Shown one piece after another: positions 32,887-39,734 of a stretch of 64,000 bases of DNA. The position numbers were made by a program, and so were the translations under genes. Where the stretch lies: assembly GCF_025860405.1 (NCBI RefSeq), contig NZ_CP063785.1, forward strand, positions 7,689,390-7,753,389, given 5' to 3'. Every line of letters starts with the position of its first letter. Position 1 is the first letter of the stretch. Below the pieces are notes generated by a model. It saw only the letters and a program-made list of their open reading frames with translations, made no database searches and had not been told where the DNA came from. The DNA is from Tolypothrix sp. PCC 7712. Its GTDB lineage: Bacteria > Cyanobacteriota > Cyanobacteriia > Cyanobacteriales > Nostocaceae.

Positions 32887-33645
32887 CTAAACCATACTCA
32901 AAGCCATCAGGTTTTCTGCCATTTCAAAATTAGATGTGACATTTTGTACATCATCCAAACCTTCTAAAGTATCAATTAATTTCAGAAGCGATCGCGCTTG
33001 ATCGGAATCTGTCACTTCTACAGAATTACTAGGAATCCAGCGCAATTCCGCATCAGTTACTTTAAAGCCTTGATCTTTGAGGGTTTTGTTAAGAGTCTCT
33101 AAATTTTCTACTGCACTAAAAACTTCCGCCATTTCGTCCTCAGCCATTTCGTAAGACTCAGCCCCACCTTCTAAGGATGCTTCTAAAAGCTGTTCCTCAT
33201 CAACTATGCCTTGGACTATACAAACGCCTTTTTGGTCAAACATCCAGCTAACACAACCAGTTTCACCAAGATTGCCACCATTTTTACTAAAAGCCACACG
33301 TAAATCCGCAGCAGTACGATTACGATTATCTGTGAGGGCTTCAATTAAAATTGCTACACCACCGGGGCCGTAACCTTCATAGCGAATCGCCTCAAAACTA
33401 GAGTTATCACCGCCAAATGTCCCCGCACCCTTAGCGATCGCCCGTTCAATATTATCATTAGGAATACCAGCCGCCTTGGCCTTATCAATCGCAGTCCGCA
33501 GTTGAAAATTCCCTGCTGGATCTGGAATACCGCTTCTAACCGCCACAATAATCGCCCGTGAAAGCTGAGTGAAGGTTTTACCCTTTTTGGCATCCACAAC
33601 CGCCTTCTGACGCTTAATATTTGCCCATTTACTATGTCCCGCCAT
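32887..33645 (-). CDS. YebC/PmpR family protein
   Basis: A 252-residue YebC-family protein. It begins MAGHSKWANIKRQKAVVDAK, the family's most conserved block, with KGKTFTQLSRAIIVAVRSG and later RYEGYGPGGVAILIEALTDN and NRTAADLRVAFSKNGGNLGE. Some YebC proteins are described as transcription regulators (PmpR), others promote translation of proline-rich stretches; the sequence does not decide. Length is normal. It is monocistronic on the minus strand, and the downstream region is gene-poor. Confidence 0.95.
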   Translation of the reverse strand: MAGHSKWANIKRQKAVVDAKKGKTFTQLSRAIIVAVRSGIPDPAGNFQLRTAIDKAKAAGIPNDNIERAIAKGAGTFGGDNSSFEAIRYEGYGPGGVAILIEALTDNRNRTAADLRVAFSKNGGNLGETGCVSWMFDQKGVCIVQGIVDEEQLLEASLEGGAESYEMAEDEMAEVFSAVENLETLNKTLKDQGFKVTDAELRWIPSNSVEVTDSDQARSLLKLIDTLEGLDDVQNVTSNFEMAENLMALSMV

Positions 33646-33707
33646 AACCTAAATTTATCTAGACTCTATCTCCAGATTAAGATATAGCCGGGCATGGGGG
33701 ATTGGGG

Positions 33708-33797
33708 GATGAGGGAGATGAGGGAGATGAGGGAGATGAGGGAGATGAGGGAGATGAGGGAGATGAGGGAGATGAGGGGGATGAGGGAGATGAGGAA
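33708..33797. repeat. Nonamer tandem repeat (GATGAGGGA)10
   Basis: Ten nearly exact 9-bp units. Translated they give a GDE polymer, but there is no ribosome site or protein-like context, so no gene is called. Confidence 0.9.
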
Positions 33798-33814
33798 GTA
33801 AGGGGAGAAATTTT

Positions 33815-33862
33815 CATTACTCATTACTCATTACTCATTACTCATTACTCATTACTCATTAC
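33815..33862. repeat. Heptamer tandem repeat (CATTACT)6-7
   Basis: Six full plus one partial copies of a 7-bp unit directly after the nonamer array; similar heptamers occur at 2601, 50485 and 62735. Confidence 0.9.
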
Positions 33863-33961
33863 CCAATCCCCAATCCCTAACTTAAGATGATTGTGCAATC
33901 TGGGAATAAGGTGTAAAAAGTTGAGGCGATCGCTTTTGATAGTTGATGATTAATCAAGGCT

Positions 33962-35308
33962 ATGTATAACTTTTTTTCGCCTCCTCGCCTTCCCCAGCGA
34001 CACAGCAAGATATTTTCTCGCCACCTCAAACGCTGGTTGCTGTTGATGCTTGTAGGCGTATTAGTTGTCACAGGATGTCAAGTGATCCAAAGGCGAGTCG
34101 CAGATGCACAGGTGGTTCATATAACCTTATGGCAAGGGGTAAATCCACCACCAAATCGAGATGTATTGCAAAAACTGGTAGATAAATTTAACCAAACCCA
34201 TCCCACAATTCAAGTAGAGTCGCTGTATGTGGGACAGCAGGATCAGCAAATGCCAAAAATTTTGGCGGCTGTAGTAGGTAATGCACCTCCTGATTTATTG
34301 TGGTACAACCCAACCATTGCTGGTCAATTAGTAGAACTTGATGCTTTAACTCCTTTGGATGAATTGCTAGAAAATTCCCCGATTAAAGACGAAATTGACC
34401 CCACATTATTTACATCAATGGAATATGAGGGCAAGATTTGGTCAGTTCCCTTTGCGACAAATAATGTTGGCGTTTTTTATCGTCCCAGTTTGTTCAAAGC
34501 TGCAGGAATTGAAAAATTACCCCGAACTTGGCAAGAGTTAAGACAAGTAGCTAAGAAATTAACTCACGATACCAATGGTGATGGGCAAATTGATAGTTAT
34601 GGGATGCTGCTACCTTTGGGGAAAGGCGAATTTACTGTATTTACCTGGTTACCCTTTATGTGGAGTGGCGGCGGTGAATTGATTGGTGGAGAATCCCAGC
34701 AAGCCGCAAGTGTAAATTTAAAAGATAATCAAGGTGCGATCGCAGCTTTGCAATTTTGGCACGATTTAATTGCCGATGGTTCCGCTATGCTATCCGAACC
34801 AGAACGGGGTTATGAAATTAATGCCTTGGTTAGCGGTAAAGTTGCTATGCAAGTTACAGGCCCGTGGAGTTTGGGAGAATTCCAACAAAGTGGTGTAGAT
34901 TTTGGAGTTTTTCCTATTCCCATTCAACAAAATCCTGCCACTAGTATTGGTGGTGAAAATTTGTTCCTGTTTAAAACCACTCCCCAACGACAAGCAGCCG
35001 CCTTTAAGTTTGCTGAGTATGCGGTTAGTGAAGCATTTCAAACAGAACTAGCCTTAGGCACTGGCTATTTACCTGTCAATTTAAAATCCCGCAAAAGTGC
35101 TAAATATCAAACATTTACTGGGAAATTCCCGCAACTTAAGGTATTTTTAGACCAAGCAAAATATGGGCGATCGCGTCCTATTTTTCCCAATTACACCAGG
35201 ATTTCTGATAATCTAGGTCGGGCAATTGAATCTGTATTGTTAGGTAAAAATTCTCCAACAGCAGCCCTAAATATTACCCAGCAACGTTTAGATTTAATTT
35301 TTAAATGA
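33962..35308 (+). CDS. ABC transporter sugar-type binding lipoprotein
   Basis: A 448-residue family-1 extracellular solute-binding protein. The N terminus has a basic stretch then a hydrophobic segment ending in the lipobox LVVTGC with Cys39, so it should be a lipid-anchored periplasmic protein. The body matches maltose/sugar-type binding proteins: ITLWQGVNPPPNRDVLQKLV, PDLLWYNPTIAGQL, KIWSVPFATNNVGVFYRPSL, FKAAGIEKLPRTWQELRQVA and PWSLGEFQQSG. No permease or ATPase lies next to it, so it is an orphan component; its partner is elsewhere. Substrate is probably a sugar or sugar-like compound by family. Confidence 0.9.
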   Translation: MYNFFSPPRLPQRHSKIFSRHLKRWLLLMLVGVLVVTGCQVIQRRVADAQVVHITLWQGVNPPPNRDVLQKLVDKFNQTHPTIQVESLYVGQQDQQMPKILAAVVGNAPPDLLWYNPTIAGQLVELDALTPLDELLENSPIKDEIDPTLFTSMEYEGKIWSVPFATNNVGVFYRPSLFKAAGIEKLPRTWQELRQVAKKLTHDTNGDGQIDSYGMLLPLGKGEFTVFTWLPFMWSGGGELIGGESQQAASVNLKDNQGAIAALQFWHDLIADGSAMLSEPERGYEINALVSGKVAMQVTGPWSLGEFQQSGVDFGVFPIPIQQNPATSIGGENLFLFKTTPQRQAAAFKFAEYAVSEAFQTELALGTGYLPVNLKSRKSAKYQTFTGKFPQLKVFLDQAKYGRSRPIFPNYTRISDNLGRAIESVLLGKNSPTAALNITQQRLDLIFK

Positions 35309-35376
35309 TACAAAACTGGGGTGTAGTGATACAGATAAGATATAGGACTCGTATTTAATTTTTGCAATTATGTCAG

Positions 35377-35498
35377 GACTTACGCAAGCAAAATTTGTCA
35401 TTGCGACCGGAACGAAGTGTAGGGAAGCAATCCCAGAATTTCAGGCGATTACGTCGCTGCGCTCGTAATGACGTAATTAAGTGACTTTTGCGTAAGTC
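35377..35498. mobile_element. 122-bp MITE, copy 1 (GACTTACGCAA termini)
   Basis: Terminal inverted repeats GACTTACGCAA and TTGCGTAAGTC are perfect 11-bp complements. The interior contains GATTACGTCGCTGCGCTCGT and other palindromic pieces and has no coding capacity. The same element lies in inverted orientation at 56498-56619 with about four mismatches in 122 positions by eye, so spread has been recent. Confidence 0.88.
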
Positions 35499-35518
35499 TT
35501 ATATGTGCGTAATGCGTA

Positions 35519-35547
35519 AGATGCGTTAGCGATAGCGTAACGCATCT
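35519..35547. repeat. Short palindromic repeat (AGATGCGTT...AACGCATCT)
   Basis: A 29-base palindrome with 9-bp perfect arms around AGCGATAGCGT. It resembles the GTGCGTTA-type arms of the element at 14486-14566. Confidence 0.55.
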
Positions 35548-35791
35548 CTGGTCTAAATTTTCGTGCGTTACTGGTAATTGAGATTTTTTCATAACTCGAA
35601 TCCTCTTCCTATATAATCCCAATTTTTTTACAGTTTTTCACAACTTCTTTGTAATTAAAATATCTTTTTTTTCTTTAATTTCATAGTAATTATTGGCAAT
35701 ACCAATTGTTGTTATTTAAAGCCTCTTAATGACAGAGGTTTTAAAAGTTTTGGCTGTCAAAAATTTTCTTATCTTTGAGGAAAAATTACTT

Positions 35792-37252
35792 ATGCCCCTT
35801 GAGTATACTAATCAAAAATCATTAACTGATAACGGGCTAAATGTCACTCCTATCTCCTCAGTAGATACTTTTAATCCTCGAGATAACTACAGCTTAAACA
35901 ACAGTAGCCGTAGTAGTTTTGACGCAACAATTAATAGTAACGATACTTTTAATACCCAAAGTTATGACTCTGCTACAGGCTATGGTCTGGTAAATGCGTC
36001 AGCAGCAGTTGCTAAAGCTATTGGTCAAAATACCTTTGCTGATGTTCCTGATGTTGGTGGCGAAAATTGGGGTGATGACTTTGTCAAAGCACCAGAAGCC
36101 TGGGCGAGAGGATATACAGGTCAAGGCGTTGTAGTTGCTGTTCTAGATACTGGGGTTGACTACAACCATATAGATTTAAGAAATAATATTTGGACTAATA
36201 CTCGAGAAATTGCTGGTAATGGCATAGATGATGATGGCGATGGCTACATTGATGATATTCACGGTTGGAACTTTATAGAAAGCACCAATGAAGTCATCGA
36301 TAGAAATGGTCATGGTACTCATGTTTCTGGCACCATTGCTGGAGAAAACAATGGTGTTGGTGTGACTGGCGTTGCCTATAATGCCAAAATTATGCCTGTA
36401 AAAGTTCTTAATGATGCTGGTTCAGGTTCGGTTAGCTCTATCGCTAATGGTATTTACTATGCTGTCAATCAAGGAGCAAATGTAATTAATCTCAGCCTTG
36501 GAAGCAATTTTCCTAACAGCACCCTAGCATCAGCCATAGAATATGCCAGCAAAAAAGGGGTCGTTGTGGTGATGGCTGCTGGTAATAATGGTCTACCCGT
36601 CATATCTTACCCCGGCAGCTATGCTGACCAGTGGGGACTAGCAGTTGGAGCTGTAGATCAGAACAATAAAATTGCTGACTTTTCTAACCAACCAGGAATC
36701 TCTCAACTCGCCTACGTCACAGCACCAGGAGTAAATATCTACTCATCACTACCTGGCGATCAGTATGGTTATTATAGTGGTACTTCAATGGCAACTCCCC
36801 ACGTTGCTGGAGTAGTAGCGTTAATGCTGAGTGCTAATCCTCTGCTAACAGATGCTCAAGTCCGGCAAATTCTCACACAGACTGCAGGTAATAATAGCTC
36901 AGATCCCAACCTTGGCTTCGGTGCTGGTTCCGTTCTTAGTCAGTTCATTGCAGATATAGCAGCTAATAGTACACAACTGTCTACTTCTAGCTTTAATATT
37001 AGTCCCCTCAATGATAATCATCTCTCTGATTTCAGCTTGAATATTACCTCTGAGGCTGAAAGCAATTATAATTTTCAGGCTGCTAACTGGTCACAATTGC
37101 GATACTATGAGAGCGATTTCAATAGCAGCAGTTACAACAGCTTGAAAGATCAGCCAAAAAATGATGATGAGCCAGCAACCGATATAGAAAAAATTCTGCG
37201 ACAATTCCAAGAACAAGTGGATGAATTGCGGAAATGGTTCGTTAACATTTAG
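35792..37252 (+). CDS. Subtilisin-like (S8) serine protease
   Basis: A 486-residue S8 peptidase. Triad: D119 in AVLDTGVDYNH, H174 in NGHGTHVSG, S332 in GTSMATPHVAGV; the oxyanion Asn is in VVVVMAAGNNG. An upstream in-frame ATG (35729) exists, but ATG 35792 has GAGG 12 bases before it. There is no signal peptide. Residues 1-95 are Ser/Asn-rich and contain TGYGLVNASAAVAKAIG, a motif usual at the C terminus of subtilases, followed by the catalytic domain. The tail (about 390-486) is polar and Asn-rich, ending in an acidic amphipathic helix. Similar cyanobacterial subtilases are secreted; the missing leader suggests type I export or another route. Confidence 0.88.
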   Translation: MPLEYTNQKSLTDNGLNVTPISSVDTFNPRDNYSLNNSSRSSFDATINSNDTFNTQSYDSATGYGLVNASAAVAKAIGQNTFADVPDVGGENWGDDFVKAPEAWARGYTGQGVVVAVLDTGVDYNHIDLRNNIWTNTREIAGNGIDDDGDGYIDDIHGWNFIESTNEVIDRNGHGTHVSGTIAGENNGVGVTGVAYNAKIMPVKVLNDAGSGSVSSIANGIYYAVNQGANVINLSLGSNFPNSTLASAIEYASKKGVVVVMAAGNNGLPVISYPGSYADQWGLAVGAVDQNNKIADFSNQPGISQLAYVTAPGVNIYSSLPGDQYGYYSGTSMATPHVAGVVALMLSANPLLTDAQVRQILTQTAGNNSSDPNLGFGAGSVLSQFIADIAANSTQLSTSSFNISPLNDNHLSDFSLNITSEAESNYNFQAANWSQLRYYESDFNSSSYNSLKDQPKNDDEPATDIEKILRQFQEQVDELRKWFVNI

Positions 37253-37274
37253 CCTACAGCAAACGCTACTGTCC

Positions 37275-37345
37275 AGCTCCCCGACTTTTTGAGAAAGTCG
37301 GGAGCTAAATCTCGGTCAACCGCCCCACCCACAAGGGGATGGGGC
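37275..37345 (-). ncRNA. Candidate right-end / guide-RNA scaffold of TnpB copy 1
   Basis: Just past the TnpB stop (minus strand) lie two strong hairpins: CCCCATCCCC/GGGTGGGG-type (37322-37345) and AGCTCCCGACTTT with AAAGTCGGGGAGCT (37275-37306). TnpB genes of IS200/IS605 elements end in such structured DNA, which is transcribed as the guide (omega) RNA that extends into flanking sequence. Position and structure fit; no RNA data are available, and the exact 3' end is not defined here. Confidence 0.5.
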
Positions 37346-37351
37346 TTGTAA

Positions 37352-38506
37352 CTAACCGAAAGAATCGGCTGAAACGTATGGCATATTGACTGATGCCTGC
37401 TCCTCTGTCCCTTCTCTTGCAAAGTTCAGATCGGAGGAAACCTCCGCTCCGACTTTGCGCTGGGTAGAGGAGAGAATGTAATCATCCCTGACATTTTTTG
37501 CAGCATTGAGATCCGCGTGTGTCCGATGTCCACAGTTTTTGCAATGGAATCTAGACTTGTGGCGGTTCGTCCTGCGAATGTGCTTGCAGATATTGCATTT
37601 CTGGGAAGTGTAACGAGGGTCTTGATGAACTACTCGCTTACCCAGTGCTTCTGCCTTGTAAGTCAAGAATTGCTCTTGTTGGTAAAAAGCCCAACTGCCC
37701 AACCATTTATTCATTTTCTTGCCCCTTCGCTGTGTGCGAATGCTGGACAAATCCTCTAGCACAAAGACCGCTATTCCTGGTTGGTTGGCTAACTTTTTAC
37801 TTACACAATGATTCGTATCCTTCATGAACCGCTTCTCACGACCAGACATCGCTTTTAAACGACGCTTGGCACTGCGAGTGCCTTTTTGTTGGAGTTTGCG
37901 ACGATTGTATAAGTAACGTCTTTGCACTTTTCTAATTTTAGAAGAACTAAAAAATTGACCATTTGAGGTTACAGCTTGATGGTACAAACCTCGGTCAATT
38001 CCTTGAATCTGTCCTTCTATTTGTTGCGGGTCTTCTGTCTCAAAAACCAGTCTCACCCAAAATTGATTAGTGTTTTTGGTATAAGTGACAGTTGCCCCAC
38101 AAAACTCCCAAGTCTCAAAAACCTCCTTGAAATAATCAGGCACATCAAGAATTAAGGTAACTCGCTTACCAATACAACTAAGAGTTAATTGTTTTCCTCT
38201 CAGCGTCATGGTGCGCTTATCATACCTTAATCCTGATGTTGGTTTTTTCTTGGGAAAGCTCTTAAACTTGGTTGCCTTAATTGCTTCAAGTGCATTATCT
38301 CTGACTGTTTGCAACAAAGCAGAAGGCACACTTGGATACTGAACCCTTAACAGGTGATACAGTTCGTTGTGTGCCTTATTTTTGTTGTAGGTACTGTTAG
38401 CGATAGCCCAATCAACGTGTGCGTTAAATATTTCTGCACACTGATTCATCAGAGGCAAAAGCCTTTCTGCTGGTAAGTCAACTGGGATACTAACAGTCCG
38501 TTTCAT
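37352..38506 (-). CDS. tnpB: IS200/IS605-type TnpB RNA-guided endonuclease (copy 1)
   Basis: A 384-residue TnpB (OrfB) protein. The RuvC-like triad is intact: D171 (QGIDRG), E251 (FVLEDLSS) and D332 (HADLNAAKN), and the zinc finger has two CxxC pairs (CNICKH and CKNCGH). The N-terminal part is the helix-turn-helix/REC-like region (RTVSIPVDLPAERLL). TnpB cuts double-stranded DNA using an RNA from the element end. No TnpA transposase is nearby. Its ATG overlaps the stop of the upstream 127-residue gene by one base (TAATG), so the two are translationally coupled. A candidate guide-RNA scaffold follows it. Confidence 0.93.
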   Translation of the reverse strand: MKRTVSIPVDLPAERLLPLMNQCAEIFNAHVDWAIANSTYNKNKAHNELYHLLRVQYPSVPSALLQTVRDNALEAIKATKFKSFPKKKPTSGLRYDKRTMTLRGKQLTLSCIGKRVTLILDVPDYFKEVFETWEFCGATVTYTKNTNQFWVRLVFETEDPQQIEGQIQGIDRGLYHQAVTSNGQFFSSSKIRKVQRRYLYNRRKLQQKGTRSAKRRLKAMSGREKRFMKDTNHCVSKKLANQPGIAVFVLEDLSSIRTQRRGKKMNKWLGSWAFYQQEQFLTYKAEALGKRVVHQDPRYTSQKCNICKHIRRTNRHKSRFHCKNCGHRTHADLNAAKNVRDDYILSSTQRKVGAEVSSDLNFAREGTEEQASVNMPYVSADSFG

Positions 38507-38889
38507 TATGCTGTCTGCCTTTCTTGTTCGATTTCAACAAAAAACTGAGAAGCGACTTGCAAATCTATTAGCTCTGGATTATCTCTGTATTGTCCAAACA
38601 GAAACCCAATAGCCAATCTTTCATCCTCTGAGTTCAGTCCATCTTCTTGTAGTTGTCTAAAAATTCGATTCATTGCAACTAGATGGTCTTGAGACTGAGA
38701 TTGCGAGAAGGTTAGTGCAGGTTTTTTATATTTACGGATGAGTAAATTTGTCTGATAGTCTTTCGCCCATTGCAGTATTTGCTCTACAGCATTATCTGGC
38801 AATTCTACAGACTTCAAGAAATTCTTTTCTTGAAACTCTTTTTGACCATCAACTCTTACTTTGTGCCAAGTTCTAACTAATATTCTCAT
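38506..38889 (-). CDS. 127-residue TnpB-linked protein, function unknown
   Basis: A helical, charged protein with no recognised family. ATG at 38889 has AAGGAGAGTGAA immediately upstream, which decides the start over a longer in-frame extension to 39015. Blocks: MRILVRTWHKVRVDGQKEFQ, LPDNAVEQILQWAKDYQTN, LVAMNRIFRQLQEDG and LQVASQFFVEIEQERQ. Its stop overlaps TnpB's ATG by one base, so it is probably made together with TnpB. It could be an accessory factor or cargo; I cannot tell which. Confidence 0.6.
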   Translation of the reverse strand: MRILVRTWHKVRVDGQKEFQEKNFLKSVELPDNAVEQILQWAKDYQTNLLIRKYKKPALTFSQSQSQDHLVAMNRIFRQLQEDGLNSEDERLAIGFLFGQYRDNPELIDLQVASQFFVEIEQERQTA

Positions 38890-38890
38890 T

Positions 38891-39088
38891 TCACTCTCCT
38901 TCGTATTCTTCTGCCCAAGCGTCAAAATCAAAATTGGATTCACAGATACCAGTTTCAGATCCTTCGGTATCAGGAGTCCAATCGTTTCCATCCCACTTAT
39001 CTCTACATTCTTCAAAGTGAGTGGTATTGACCCCTACCCATTTCTCGCATTCTTGATTCAAATTGGTATAAGCACACCAGCCTTTCAA
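38891..39088 (-). CDS. Cys/Trp/Asp-rich small frame, probably 5'-incomplete
   Basis: A 65-codon frame (TTG start) whose TGA is one base before the ATG of the 127-residue gene. It continues the same reading frame upstream without stop to 39190, giving coding-like sequence (LSVDGFHLWIRKRSHSKDFE) but no ATG, GTG or TTG other than 39088. Features are Cys residues spaced in WCAYTNLNQEC, EECRDKWDGNDW and an acidic end (FDFDAWAEEYEGE). Either the real start is lost, or an unusual start codon is used. No family is recognised. Confidence 0.45.
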   Translation of the reverse strand: MKGWCAYTNLNQECEKWVGVNTTHFEECRDKWDGNDWTPDTEGSETGICESNFDFDAWAEEYEGE

Positions 39089-39190
39089 AGTGCAGTACTC
39101 AAAATCTTTACTATGCGATCGCTTACGTATCCATAAATGAAAGCCATCGACAGATAAATTTCCCCATTTTATCGATTTTTGTATAAAAAT

Positions 39191-39734
39191 TTACATTTAT
39201 AAATTTTATTTTGATAAATTTTAAGTTTAAGTATCAAAAATATTATTTATTTAAGTAAAAATACCCTAATAAAACCTTATTCCTAATTTAAATTAATACA
39301 TCAGTTATTTTTGACGAATTTATTAGTGTTCCAATACTACTCGGTTAAGCGTTGTGAACTCAAAATTGATGTTGGGGAAAAGGTTAAAGGTTAAGGGTTA
39401 AAGGTTTTTTCTTTTCCTTTTTCCATTCCCCTTGTTACCCGTGATATTTACTGAATACTATTGTTAATTTAAGACTTTGGGTATCAAGTATAAATATTGA
39501 TTGCCGAATTTTAACATAGAAATAGCGCCATATTTTGGCTTAATTATTATCTACAAATAACGAAAATATACTGATAAATAATCATATTTTTATTTAAAAA
39601 TGGGCAGGTATACCCAGGCTATTTTGTATTACTACAGCGCAGAATCAAATCAATTCTGTCTTTTTTTCCTGATGAAACCTTTAGCTAGCAAGGTCTTCAA
39701 GGGGGTAATTTAGCCCAATAATATAGGTATATTT
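39191..39734. other. AT-rich intergenic stretch
   Basis: 544 AT-rich bases without a coding frame. It contains the purine/pyrimidine repeat at 39331-39472 and otherwise AT-rich DNA that probably includes the left end of the TnpB cassette and the promoter of the metalloprotease gene. Confidence 0.5.
39331..39472. repeat. Hairpin-forming repeat, left flank of the metalloprotease gene
   Basis: Begins CCAATACTACTCGGTTAAGC, then a purine run (GGTTAAAGGTTAAGGG) and a pyrimidine run (CCTTTTTCCATTCCCC). A homologous segment lies just after the gene (42768-42880), beginning CCAATACAACTCGGTTAAGC in the same orientation. Confidence 0.7.

Larger units (their letters stand above)
33646..33961. other. Intergenic stretch dominated by simple repeats
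   Basis: 316 bases between divergent yebC-like and ABC binding-protein genes. It holds a 10-copy nonamer (33708-33797) and a heptamer array (33815-33862); remaining DNA is AT-rich and must include both promoters. Confidence 0.6.
35309..35791. other. Intergenic stretch with a MITE and a palindrome
   Basis: Between the binding lipoprotein and the subtilisin gene. It contains the 122-bp MITE (35377-35498) and a hairpin AGATGCGTT...AACGCATCT at 35519-35547; the last 200 bases are AT-rich promoter-like sequence. Confidence 0.6.

Noticed and set aside
33708..33862. Possible CRISPR array
   Set aside because: Units are 7 or 9 bp and contiguous, with no spacers. No array with 20-40 bp repeats and variable spacers was seen anywhere in the window, and there are no cas genes.
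33702..33890. GDE-polymer protein
   Set aside because: It is a direct translation of the 9-bp repeat, without a ribosome site or normal protein context.
35729..35791. Upstream ATG for the subtilisin at 35729
   Set aside because: The extra 21 residues (hydrophobic and basic but not signal-peptide-like) lack a ribosome site; the ATG at 35792 has GAGG at a normal distance.
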